A stretch of DNA of 64,000 nt from positions 3,160-67,159 of the forward strand of contig JAZQBE010000052.1 in assembly GCA_045545575.1 (NCBI GenBank), read 5' to 3'. This DNA comes from Shuttleworthia sp045545575 (GTDB lineage: Bacteria > Bacillota > Clostridia > Lachnospirales > Lachnospiraceae). Below, in pieces: positions 32,370 through 40,357 of the stretch (the stretch's first letter is position 1; each line of letters begins with the position of its first letter). Under the pieces are notes generated by a model. The model made no database searches, was not told where the DNA came from, and saw only the letters and a program-made list of their open reading frames with translations. The position numbers were made by a program, and so were the translations under genes.

Positions 32370-32576
32370 ATGAAGATAGACAAGAGATGGTGGAAGGCAG
32401 CGGGCATCCGTGCGGTCAAGACCATCGCACAGACGGCGATCGCGACAATCGGCACGGCGGCGGTCATGGGCGAGGTAAACTGGCTCGGCGTCGGGTCAGC
32501 TGCCTTGCTGGCGGGGATCCTGTCGCTCCTGACGAGCGTGGCGGGACTCCCGGAGTTGGAGGAACACAGCAAATGA
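32370..32576 (+). CDS. Holin (r1t-like)
   Basis: A 68-residue protein with a basic N-terminus (KIDKRWWKAAGIRAVKT), two hydrophobic segments (IAQTAIATIGTAAVMG and WLGVGSAALLAGILSLLTSVAGLP) and a charged tail. This matches phage r1t-type holins. It opens the membrane for the amidase, whose ATG overlaps this stop. Confidence 0.82.
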   Translation: MKIDKRWWKAAGIRAVKTIAQTAIATIGTAAVMGEVNWLGVGSAALLAGILSLLTSVAGLPELEEHSK

Positions 32577-33601
32577 AGGTCAATCGAGACTATGTCGAGA
32601 CCAACGACTACGAGACGCGGCGGGGGCAGGATGTAGAGTGGATCGTGCTCCACTATACGGGGAACTGGACGGACAAGGCAGTCAACAACTGCAAGTACGC
32701 CCGGCGCGAGAAGCTCAACCGCTCGGCGCACGTCTACGTGGACGAGGAGGGGGCGTGGCAGAGCGTCCCCTACGCCTACGCCGCGTGGAGCGTCGGCAAG
32801 AACTACGGACACCTGAACCTCTTCGGGAAGTGCACGAACTACAACAGCATCAGCGTGGAGATGTGCTCAAGAGGCGGAACCATCCAGCCGAAGACGGTCG
32901 ACAACACGGTCGAGCTGGTCAAGGATCTCATGCAGGCCTACGCGATCGACGCTGACCACGTGGTGCGGCACTGGGACGTGTGCTCGAAGAATTGCCCAGG
33001 GTGGTACGGCTGGAACCCTTCGACCGGATCTGAACAGCTGTGGCTGGACTTCAAGTCACGACTCCAGGCACCGAAGGAAGAGGCGGCGGACAACTTCGAC
33101 CTGATCTTCAATGCTACGGACTACCGGCATTACAACCCCGAGGTGCAGGGCGACGATCTGGCGGCCTTCTTCCACTTCTTCTTCCAAGGGATGGATGAGG
33201 GCAAACGGGGATCCTTCTGGTTCGACCCGAAGTATTACGCCGACCAGAACGGAGACCTCCGCGAGGCGTTCGGGATCCTGTGCCGGCCGTACTACGAACA
33301 CTTCATGCGGTACGGCTACCGGGAGGGACGGTTCCCTCTGGATCTGTCGCCGGTGTACGACTGGGAGTTCTACCGCTCGCAATATTGGGATTTACAGGAA
33401 GCCCTCGGAGACGATCAAGCGTCCTACCTGACGCACTTCCTCTTGTACGGCATGAAGGAAGGCAGACAGGCACACAAGAACTTCGACCCGGTGACCTACC
33501 GGATGGCCTACCCCGATCTTGACGAGGCCTTCGGGGATGACTGGCGGAGCTACTACCGGCACTATTTGGAATATGGGATCAAGGAAGGGAGAGAAGGCTA
33601 A
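32573..33601 (+). CDS. Endolysin: N-acetylmuramoyl-L-alanine amidase with four C-terminal repeats
   Basis: A 342-residue lysin. The N-terminal amidase_2 domain (about 1-155) has zinc ligands in VLHYTGN and VVRHWDVCSKNCPG; it cuts the bond between N-acetylmuramic acid and L-Ala. The C-terminal half holds four repeats of about 40 residues (FD..YY....DL.EAFG....Y..HF..YG..EGR), beginning near FDLIFNATDY, FDPKYYADQN, YDWEFYRSQY and FDPVTYRMAY. These are probably wall-binding modules. The ATG at 32573 overlaps the holin stop; the last codon overlaps the next ATG (TAATG). Confidence 0.9.
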   Translation: MKVNRDYVETNDYETRRGQDVEWIVLHYTGNWTDKAVNNCKYARREKLNRSAHVYVDEEGAWQSVPYAYAAWSVGKNYGHLNLFGKCTNYNSISVEMCSRGGTIQPKTVDNTVELVKDLMQAYAIDADHVVRHWDVCSKNCPGWYGWNPSTGSEQLWLDFKSRLQAPKEEAADNFDLIFNATDYRHYNPEVQGDDLAAFFHFFFQGMDEGKRGSFWFDPKYYADQNGDLREAFGILCRPYYEHFMRYGYREGRFPLDLSPVYDWEFYRSQYWDLQEALGDDQASYLTHFLLYGMKEGRQAHKNFDPVTYRMAYPDLDEAFGDDWRSYYRHYLEYGIKEGREG

Positions 33602-33906
33602 TGGCTGTAGTAAGAGGCACAACGCCAACCTTTACATTGACATTCCCGGAGACGGTGGACTTGACGGAGGCGGACAACGTCTACGTCACGTTCACGTCCG
33701 GGGGCAGCATCCTGACGAAGACAGGGACGGATCTGGACGTCTCCGCGCATGAGGTCTCCGTCTACCTGACACAGGCCGAGACCTTCGCTTTCGACACGGG
33801 CGTGATTGAGATCCAGGTCAACTGGACGCTGAGCGGCAACAGACTGGCCTCGGAGATTAAGAAGTACTCGATCACGAAGCAGCTGCTCAACGAGGTGCTC
33901 TCGTGA
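33601..33906 (+). CDS. Small beta-rich phage structural protein
   Basis: A 101-residue, beta-strand-rich protein (VVRGTTPTFTLTFPETVDLTEADNVYVTFTSGGSILTKTG) of a type found beside tail-fibre genes in Clostridia phages, similar in pattern to baseplate BppU-like N-terminal domains. It overlaps the endolysin stop and the next GTG. Likely part of the tail tip. Confidence 0.65.
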   Translation: MAVVRGTTPTFTLTFPETVDLTEADNVYVTFTSGGSILTKTGTDLDVSAHEVSVYLTQAETFAFDTGVIEIQVNWTLSGNRLASEIKKYSITKQLLNEVLS

Positions 33907-34169
33907 TCACGATCCCGATGACGGTGGCCGCATCCAATGCGGAGATACAAATCGACATCGCGCAGTCGCTCGTGCCGATTGAGATGACCGTCAACGCCAC
34001 CCAGAGCGATGCCGGCAAGTACACCGGCGAATACATCGTCACCCCGTCCGCCGTCCAGCAGACACTGGAGACCGCCGGGAAGATCCTCAGAGAGAATGTA
34101 ACCATTGAGCCGATTCCGTCAAACTATGGTTTGATCAGTTGGAACGGCAGCACACTGTTAGTATCATAG
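33903..34169 (+). CDS. Small tail-region phage protein
   Basis: An 88-residue protein from GTG 33903. The segment YTGEYIVTPSAVQQTLETAGKILRENVTIEPIPSNYGLISWNG is a conserved pattern in Firmicutes phage tail regions. Likely a baseplate or fibre accessory protein; exact role unknown. Confidence 0.65.
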   Translation: MITIPMTVAASNAEIQIDIAQSLVPIEMTVNATQSDAGKYTGEYIVTPSAVQQTLETAGKILRENVTIEPIPSNYGLISWNGSTLLVS

Positions 34170-34182
34170 AAAGGCGAAAGAA

Positions 34183-34581
34183 ATGGCTCAGAACGTAATC
34201 ATCAACGGCGTGACCTATCAGTCTGTCCCCGAGGTGGACATCCCCAAGAGCGGCGGCGGCACTGCGAAGTTCTACGACACCGCGGGCGCGGACATCTCCG
34301 CGGGAGACGTCCTCACCGGCAAGACGGCCTACGGCGCGAGCGGTCAGGTCAGCGGATCCATGGCGAACAACGGAGCGACCGGCGGCACGATCGGTACGAA
34401 GGCCGGCACGGTGACGATCCCGGCGGGCTACACCACCGGCGGCACCGTCTCCCTGTCGAACGTGTCCGACTGCATCGCCGCGAACATCCTGACGGGCAAA
34501 TCCATCCTCGGCGTGAGCGGCTCCCTTGCCATGCCCACGATCTCGCAGGACGGCACGACCAAGATCCTGTCCATCTCGTAA
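34183..34581 (+). CDS. Tail-fibre-like protein 1
   Basis: A 132-residue Gly/Thr/Ser-rich protein. The first 35 residues (MAQNVIINGVTYQSVPEVDIPKSGGGTAKFYD) are shared with the following gene. Repeats of the type VLTGKTAYGASGQVSGSM and ILTGKSILGVSGSL are characteristic of phage fibre proteins. GAAAGG lies before ATG. Confidence 0.7.
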   Translation: MAQNVIINGVTYQSVPEVDIPKSGGGTAKFYDTAGADISAGDVLTGKTAYGASGQVSGSMANNGATGGTIGTKAGTVTIPAGYTTGGTVSLSNVSDCIAANILTGKSILGVSGSLAMPTISQDGTTKILSIS

Positions 34582-34592
34582 AGGGGGCAACA

Positions 34593-35273
34593 ATGGCACA
34601 GAACATCACATTGATGGGTGCGTCCTACTCCGACGTCCCTGCTGTCACCCTCCCGAAGACCGGTGGCGGCACGGCACGATTTGACGATGCGTCCGTCACG
34701 ACAGCCATCGCCGGGGACGTGGCGCAGGGCAAGGTGTTTGTCGCGGCTGACGGCACGATCACGACCGGGACGGCATCAGGCGGTGGGGGATCGTCAAACA
34801 TTGTACAGGGTACGTTCACTTACACGGCTCCAACCACAAGCAGTACGGTTTTGGAGATCGACCTGCCGTATGAGGGCACCGGGTATCCGATAGCGATTGG
34901 CATTTATGTTGCGGACGGCCCGTACAACTCGTCTTCATACTTTTACAGCCACGTACAACAGTATGCCGTGGCGCATTATCAGGCGATCAAGGCTAACATG
35001 ACCACGACCCCTGCTTATACTGGCGGAAATCAGCAGAACGATGGTTTCTCCTGCGTTTGCCGATATAAAAGCAGTTCCTCGAGCGCAACATCTTACACGC
35101 AAGCTGCAAGTAACGCATTTGTCATTTGTTCACAAAGTGCTCCGACCACGAGCAACTATTTTCAAATCGTTCGTATGCCATCGGCAAAAAAGATGAAGGT
35201 GCTGATTGCACATACATCTGTCGGATTTGCACGGGGCATCACGTATGCCTACTATGTCATTTACTCATCGTAA
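34593..35273 (+). CDS. Tail-fibre-like / receptor-binding protein 2
   Basis: A 226-residue protein. The N-terminus (MAQNITLMGASYSDVPAVTLPKTGGGTARFDD) is a paralogue of the preceding gene. The C-terminal 150 residues (IVQGTFTYTAPTTSSTVLEIDLPYEG, FQIVRMPSAKKMKVLIAHTSVGF) are beta-rich and encoded by clearly AT-richer DNA than the rest of the phage. This suggests exchange of the receptor-binding end. Its stop is followed immediately by the right-end integrase repeats. Confidence 0.7.
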   Translation: MAQNITLMGASYSDVPAVTLPKTGGGTARFDDASVTTAIAGDVAQGKVFVAADGTITTGTASGGGGSSNIVQGTFTYTAPTTSSTVLEIDLPYEGTGYPIAIGIYVADGPYNSSSYFYSHVQQYAVAHYQAIKANMTTTPAYTGGNQQNDGFSCVCRYKSSSSSATSYTQAASNAFVICSQSAPTTSNYFQIVRMPSAKKMKVLIAHTSVGFARGITYAYYVIYSS

Positions 35274-35294
35274 ATGGACACGAAATGGACACGA
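35272..35294. repeat. Right-end AAATGGACACG direct repeats (putative integrase arm sites)
   Basis: Two direct copies of AAATGGACACGA at 35272-35283 and 35283-35294, sharing one base. The same 12-mer lies near the left prophage end (4743-4754). They start within the stop codon of the last fibre gene. Confidence 0.7.
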
Positions 35295-35327
35295 CAGGCT
35301 ACGAGGCCGCATAAATACGCTATGGTT

Positions 35328-35357
35328 GGCGGGTTCGATTCCCGTACCCTGCTGAAA
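35328..35357 (+). other. attR core
   Basis: A 30-bp copy of the tRNA-Gly 3' end, identical to 4592-4621. The sequence before it does not complete a tRNA, so this is the phage-borne duplicate and marks the right prophage junction. Confidence 0.93.
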
Positions 35358-35361
35358 AAGA

Positions 35362-35398
35362 AAAGCGTAAACAGGAAGACCCTGTTTACGCTTTTTGT
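35362..35398. terminator. Terminator after attR (original tRNA-Gly terminator)
   Basis: AAAGCGTAAACAGG (35362-35375), loop AAGAC, CCTGTTTACGCTTT (35381-35394), then TT. The perfect 14-bp stem with A-rich and T-rich flanks works in both directions. Before integration it followed the tRNA; now it also serves the leftward aminotransferase gene. Confidence 0.88.
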
Positions 35399-35416
35399 TT
35401 TCTGAAGCCGCGGCGA

Positions 35417-36511
35417 TTACCGCTGCAGCACGCCGAGCAGCCGGTCGTTCTGTTCCGGCAGCAGGAAACAGAACCGGATGAAGCGGTCTGAGAGGAACGG
35501 GAAGGTGGAGCAGTCGCGGATCATCAGCCGCTCCCGGATGCAGTGGTCGAACAGCTGATGGGAGTCCAGCGCGGGATCCTCGATCCGCACCAGCATGAAA
35601 TTCGCTGACGGCGCAAAGGGCGTATAGCGGTCATCCGCCTTCAGCGCCTCATACATGCGTCTGCGTTCCGTGCGGATGAGATCGCGGGTTTCGCGGATGT
35701 AGGGCTCGTCGGAAAACATCGCGCCGGCGCAGACAGCGGCGAGGGAATTGATCATCCAGGGGCTTTTTTTCTGGGCGACACGGAAGAGCAGATCCTCGTT
35801 TCCGCAGACGGCATAGCCTAAGCGTAGGCCGGGCACGGCGAAAAACTTGCTGGTTCCGCGCAGGACGAGCAGGTTGTTGTAATCGTTGGTCAGCGGGACG
35901 GCGGTGGCTTTCTGCGGCTCTTCGACAAATTCGATGTAGGTTTCGTCGATGATCACGAAAACGGACCGCTCCTTGCAGGTGTCGAGGATCCGGCGCAGCT
36001 GCGCGGCGGGGATGCAGGTCGAGGTGGGGTTGTTCGGGTTGCACAGAAGAAGCAGTTCCGGCGCCTCGCGGATCTGGTCGCAGAGCGCGTCGATGTCCGT
36101 GTGAAAACCCGTCTCGGCGCGGAGCGGGAAATAGCGTACCGAACCGCCGCACAGAAGGACCTCCCGCTCATACTCGGAGTAAGTCGGACCGAGGATCAGT
36201 GCGCGCTTCGGGGCGAGCAGTTCGATAAACAGAGAAATCAGTTCCGTCGTGCCGTTGCCCACCGTAATCTGTTCCGGCCGGCTCTGGGTGTATTCCGCGA
36301 GCTGGCGGCGCAGTTTCGTATATTCCCGGTCGGGGTAGGAGCAGATGGCGTCGATGTGGCCGGAAATGGCGCTGCGAAGGCGCGGGGAGATTCCGAGCGG
36401 ATTGACATTCGCGGAAAACTGCAGGATTTCTTCTTTGGGAATATGGTAGACGGCTTCGATTTTTTCAAGATCGCTTCCGTGAAAGTGGTCTTTGTGCTGG
36501 ATGGAGGACAT
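35417..36511 (-). CDS. Class I/II aminotransferase fold, CobD/HisC-like
   Basis: A 364-residue PLP enzyme. HFHGSDLEKIEAVYHIPKEEILQFSANVNPLGISPRL resembles CobD (threonine-phosphate decarboxylase) N-termini; CNPNNPTST, DETYIEF, RGTSKFFAVPGLRLGY (PLP Lys in SKFF) are class I/II motifs. CobD and histidinol-phosphate aminotransferase are close relatives; no cobalamin or histidine genes lie nearby to decide. The start at 36511 has GAAAGGAG 5 nt before it. It is transcribed away from the DUF5717-like operon. Confidence 0.8.
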   Translation of the reverse strand: MSSIQHKDHFHGSDLEKIEAVYHIPKEEILQFSANVNPLGISPRLRSAISGHIDAICSYPDREYTKLRRQLAEYTQSRPEQITVGNGTTELISLFIELLAPKRALILGPTYSEYEREVLLCGGSVRYFPLRAETGFHTDIDALCDQIREAPELLLLCNPNNPTSTCIPAAQLRRILDTCKERSVFVIIDETYIEFVEEPQKATAVPLTNDYNNLLVLRGTSKFFAVPGLRLGYAVCGNEDLLFRVAQKKSPWMINSLAAVCAGAMFSDEPYIRETRDLIRTERRRMYEALKADDRYTPFAPSANFMLVRIEDPALDSHQLFDHCIRERLMIRDCSTFPFLSDRFIRFCFLLPEQNDRLLGVLQR

Positions 36512-36632
36512 AAAAACTCCTTTCCTGGTTTCCTGGGTAAAGATTTTTCCTTTTTCTCTTCTTTTTTCAAGCCGTTTCAACTATAATTCATTCATATGCG
36601 TGTGTCAAAGGATCATTTTAAGGGTAACGGTA

Positions 36633-39600
36633 GTGCGCAAGAGGATTCAGGCCTTAGCAGGCGATAATTTCACATCACAGGCACCGGTGTGCGACTGCCG
36701 GCCGGCTTCGATCCGGACGGAATGCGCTGCCGGGTCCGTCGTGACCGGGAGCTTCGAAGTGGTATCCGCAAACGAGGTTCCGATGCGGGGGCTTGTCTAT
36801 TCCACCAACCCTTACGTGATCTGTACCAATCCGCAGTTTTCCGGGCTGAAGGTCCGGGTGGCATATGAAGTAAATGTTCCCGGCGCCCGCGGCGGCGAGA
36901 CGATCGAAGGCGCGTTCGTCATCGTCTGCAGTCAGTGCACCGTGCGCATTCCCTATCAGTTCCTTTTTGCGGCCGCACCGTTTCGTTCTTCCCGCGGCGA
37001 ACTCGAAACCCTTTCTGATTTTGCCGACCTCGCCCGCGAACAGTGGGAGGAGGCGCTCCGGATGTTCTTTACAGACGGTTTCGCCGCCTGGATCGGACAG
37101 TTTGACCAGCGCACGCGGCTCCTTTACCAGGGATACCGCCGGGGGCTTCTGTCTTCCCGCAATCTTGAAGAATTTCTGGTTGCCGCCGGCCTGAAAAGCC
37201 GGATGGAGTGTGAGATCCCCGAAGAGACGCGGCGCTATGAATTCATCTACGAGGACCGCCGTGAGAGCATCGAGCTTTCCCGCAGCGGATGGGGCTATCT
37301 CGATCTGACGGTGGAAAGCGACGCCGCTTTTATCGAGGTCGAACCGCCCGAGATTTCCGCGGAACAGTTCATGGGCAGCTCCTTCCTTTCCTATTTTTAC
37401 CTGCGCGCCGACAAAATGCATCCCGGACAGAATTACGGCCGGATCCGCTTTACCAGCGGCGGACAGACGAGGGTCATCACGATCATCGCCTGTTCCGGCG
37501 CGATGGACGAGTGGCCCCGGGAGAAGGAGCACGACTGCCGCACGCTGATTCTGCGCGCCTTCCGGGACTACGAAAGCTACCGTCTCGGACGCATGGGCGT
37601 CTCCGAATGGACGAAGAGATGGATCCGCGATCTGAATGCCGCAAGCGCCCGCTCCGGCGCGCTTGACATCTGGTGCCGGCTGCTTTCCGCAATGGCCGTC
37701 CTTGAGAACGGCCAGAACGAGAACGCCCTCTGGATCATCACGGACCTGCGGAAGGACATCACCGACCATCAGAGCGCGGAATGGGCGTTTCTGCTGTATC
37801 TGTGGAGCCGGCTGGAAACGAAGCCGTCGGCCTATTCGGCCAAGATGATCTCGGAGATCCTTGCGATCTGCCAGCGTCATCCCGGGGATCTGCGCCTGTT
37901 CTGGATCGAACTGCAGGTGCGGCAGGAGTGGAAGGAAGACAGCGCTGCGCGCTATCACGCCATCGAACGGCAGATGCAGGCCGGGCGCATTTCGCCGCTG
38001 CTGCATCTGGAAGCCTATTCGATCCTTGTCAGATATCCCTATCTGCTCAGTTCGCTCGACGAAGTGCCGCTGCTGCTTCTGGAATGGATCCGCCGGCGCC
38101 GCGCCTTTACGGCGGACATCGCCGTCCGGCTCGCGGAAGTGGCCGACACGGGCGCCGCGTCTGACCGCCGCCGCGTGCTTGCGCTGCTGCAGGCGGCCTA
38201 CGAGGCATTTCCGGAGCGCGTCCTGCTCGAGAAGATCATCGCGCGCATGCTTGCGATGCACCAGTACGGCGAACCGTATCTGGTGTGGTACCGGCGCGCC
38301 ATCGATGCGGAGATCCGCATGACGGGCGTCTATGAAGCCTACCTGATGAGCGTTCCCCAGGCCAGCGTCGATCCGCTGCCCCGGGTCGTGACCCGCTTCT
38401 TCCACCTGCAGAGCACGCTGCCGGCCGAGAAATACGCCGTTCTGTATGCCAATATCGTCGCGGCGCGCAAAAAGGATCCGGAAACCTACGAAATGTATCT
38501 GCCTGTGATTGACAGCTTCGCGGCGGAACAGATGCACCAGGGCCGGATCGACGAGAATCTTGCGCTGTTGTACCAGGACGTCCTGCGCCGGAAGGAGCCG
38601 GACGTACAGATGTGCGAGGAAATGGCGCCGCTTCTGTTCGTGCATAAGATTTCCAGCCGTCTGCCCCGGCTTTCGCGGGTATACGTCTGCCACGAGCAGC
38701 TGACCGGCACCGTGATGGCCGCGGCCAGGGACGGCGTCGCCCAGCTGCCGGTATACACACCGGAAGCGGCGGTCTTCCTTGAGGACGCCGCCGGGAACCT
38801 TGTCGCGGACCGCGGCGCGATGTACGTCGAGCCGCTGTTTGACGTGGACGGCCTGTATCAGCGGATGCAGCCGCGGATTCCGGAAGCCCTTCCGTATCTG
38901 GTCCGGGCCATGGCGGCGTATGCCGACCGCCGGATTACGATGGCGGATCTTCCGCAGAAAACGGAAAAGAAGAAAAAGAAGACCTCCGCGGAATATGTGC
39001 GGGAGCGGACGGTCAAAGAGGAGGGCCTTCTGCGCAGCAAAGAAGCGGCCGACGAGCCCCAGACTTCGGCTGAACCGGATGCGGCGGCTGTGACGGCGGC
39101 GGATCCGGGACTTCGGATGATTACGCAGCTTCTCGCGTCCCGTCAGATCAGCGCCGAGGAAAAGGCAGCCTGGTATCCGACGATCATCGCCTACCTGCGC
39201 AGCATCGGACGCGAGGATCTGATCCGCTCGCATTTCGCGACGCTTTCGGAGCTGGACGCGTTTTCACCGCAGCTGCGTGCATACGTCATCGCCTCCTGGA
39301 TCGGCAGCGGACAGTATCACAAAGCCTTTGTCTGCCTGCGCCGGTTCCCCGGCACGGATGTGGACCGAAAGGCGCTGGAGACGCTGTTTTCCCACCTCGT
39401 GTCGGTCAACGGCATGGAGTGGAGCGACGATTTCATGCTGTCCTGGTGCGGCCTGCTTCTGGACAGCGGGATTTCCGATGCGCTGCTGATGAAGTATCTG
39501 TGCCTGCGCTATATCGGACCGCTGCCGCGGATGATGCGGCTGTGGGAAGCCCAGAAGGATCCGCTGACGCCGCATGCCATGGCGCTGGCGGAACGGATTC

Positions 39601-40343
39601 TGGTGCAGATGCTGTTTTCGGAGGATTTCTCCGTCCCGTCGAAGGATCTGTTCAACGCGTTCTGCACCGGCGGGGGCAACGCGATGGTGATTGCCGCCTG
39701 GAAAAACTACTGGGCGCATCTGTATCTGACGTCGCCCGGCCAGCGGACGATCGACGTCTTTCCGCACATTTTCGCGGATCTGTCCGCCGGCCGGAAGGTG
39801 ACGGACAGCTGCCGGTTCGCGCTGATGAAGCGGCTGGCGACGGCCGCGACGATCACGGACAGCGAATTCGACATTCTGGACAAACTGGTGCAAAGCGCAC
39901 TGTCGGCCCATCTGTTCTTCGGGTTTTTCCGGAGGATGGACCGCCGTCTGGTCCAGAAATACCAGCTGTACGACAAATTTTACGTGGAGTACTACAGCGA
40001 ACCGGGCCAGCGGATGATCATTTCCTGGAAGCAGCCGGACGGCACCGTAAAGGAAGAAGAGATGACGCAGGTCTATCCGGGCATCTACGTGCACGAATTC
40101 GTCCTGTTTTCCGGAGAAGAGCTGGATTACCGTCTGTTTATCGCGGAGGACCGCACAAAGGTCTGCCGCGAGGACAGCATCCGCTATTCCGGTATGCTAC
40201 GGCCTCAGACAGGCAGCCGGTACGACCTGCTGTGCCGGGCCGCCGAGGAGCTCGAGCGGCCGGACGGCGGACGGGCGGCGGCGATTCTGGAGGATTACCG
40301 CCGGAAAGACCGGATAACCCGGGAGTTTTTTGAGGTCTTGTAG
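36633..40343 (+). CDS. Large DUF5717-like protein
   Basis: A 1236-residue protein recognised as the DUF5717 type found in Lachnospiraceae. Two beta-sandwich-like parts (about residues 15-110, RTECAAGSVVTGSFEVVS, and about 195-285, IELSRSGWGYLDLTVESDAAFIEVEPP) precede a long helical-repeat region (about 320-1050) and a C-terminal beta part (YVEYYSEPGQRMIISWKQPDG, YRLFIAEDRTKV). A Lys/Glu-rich linker lies near 785-820. No catalytic motif, signal peptide or membrane helix is seen. GTG 36633 follows AAGGG. Next come an Hsp70-fold gene and a helical-repeat gene, suggesting a cytoplasmic complex. Function unknown. Confidence 0.75.
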   Translation: MRKRIQALAGDNFTSQAPVCDCRPASIRTECAAGSVVTGSFEVVSANEVPMRGLVYSTNPYVICTNPQFSGLKVRVAYEVNVPGARGGETIEGAFVIVCSQCTVRIPYQFLFAAAPFRSSRGELETLSDFADLAREQWEEALRMFFTDGFAAWIGQFDQRTRLLYQGYRRGLLSSRNLEEFLVAAGLKSRMECEIPEETRRYEFIYEDRRESIELSRSGWGYLDLTVESDAAFIEVEPPEISAEQFMGSSFLSYFYLRADKMHPGQNYGRIRFTSGGQTRVITIIACSGAMDEWPREKEHDCRTLILRAFRDYESYRLGRMGVSEWTKRWIRDLNAASARSGALDIWCRLLSAMAVLENGQNENALWIITDLRKDITDHQSAEWAFLLYLWSRLETKPSAYSAKMISEILAICQRHPGDLRLFWIELQVRQEWKEDSAARYHAIERQMQAGRISPLLHLEAYSILVRYPYLLSSLDEVPLLLLEWIRRRRAFTADIAVRLAEVADTGAASDRRRVLALLQAAYEAFPERVLLEKIIARMLAMHQYGEPYLVWYRRAIDAEIRMTGVYEAYLMSVPQASVDPLPRVVTRFFHLQSTLPAEKYAVLYANIVAARKKDPETYEMYLPVIDSFAAEQMHQGRIDENLALLYQDVLRRKEPDVQMCEEMAPLLFVHKISSRLPRLSRVYVCHEQLTGTVMAAARDGVAQLPVYTPEAAVFLEDAAGNLVADRGAMYVEPLFDVDGLYQRMQPRIPEALPYLVRAMAAYADRRITMADLPQKTEKKKKKTSAEYVRERTVKEEGLLRSKEAADEPQTSAEPDAAAVTAADPGLRMITQLLASRQISAEEKAAWYPTIIAYLRSIGREDLIRSHFATLSELDAFSPQLRAYVIASWIGSGQYHKAFVCLRRFPGTDVDRKALETLFSHLVSVNGMEWSDDFMLSWCGLLLDSGISDALLMKYLCLRYIGPLPRMMRLWEAQKDPLTPHAMALAERILVQMLFSEDFSVPSKDLFNAFCTGGGNAMVIAAWKNYWAHLYLTSPGQRTIDVFPHIFADLSAGRKVTDSCRFALMKRLATAATITDSEFDILDKLVQSALSAHLFFGFFRRMDRRLVQKYQLYDKFYVEYYSEPGQRMIISWKQPDGTVKEEEMTQVYPGIYVHEFVLFSGEELDYRLFIAEDRTKVCREDSIRYSGMLRPQTGSRYDLLCRAAEELERPDGGRAAAILEDYRRKDRITREFFEVL

Positions 40344-40357
40344 GAGGATGCGGTCCC

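Larger units (their letters stand above)
4592..35357. mobile_element. Integrated HK97-type siphoviral prophage at tRNA-Gly
   Basis: A 30.8-kb prophage bounded by a perfect 30-bp direct repeat: the 3' end of tRNA-Gly at 4592-4621 and a copy at 35328-35357. It carries integrase, repressor, recombination, replication, packaging, head, tail, holin and endolysin genes in normal siphovirus order. Head genes are HK97-like (portal, S78-type protease, capsid with N-terminal delta-like domain). No transposon insertion is seen, and only one doubtful reading frame (around 13206-13532), so it may be inducible. No small terminase gene was found. Confidence 0.95.

Noticed and set aside
35320..35353. Second tRNA-Gly-like sequence near 35330
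   Set aside because: Only the T arm and 3' acceptor strand are present; no D or anticodon arm, so it is the attR duplicate.
36675..39233. An 852-residue antisense frame opposite the DUF5717-like gene
   Set aside because: Composition is that of a reverse-frame shadow, with no domain or ribosome site; the + strand gene has ordered domains and operon context.
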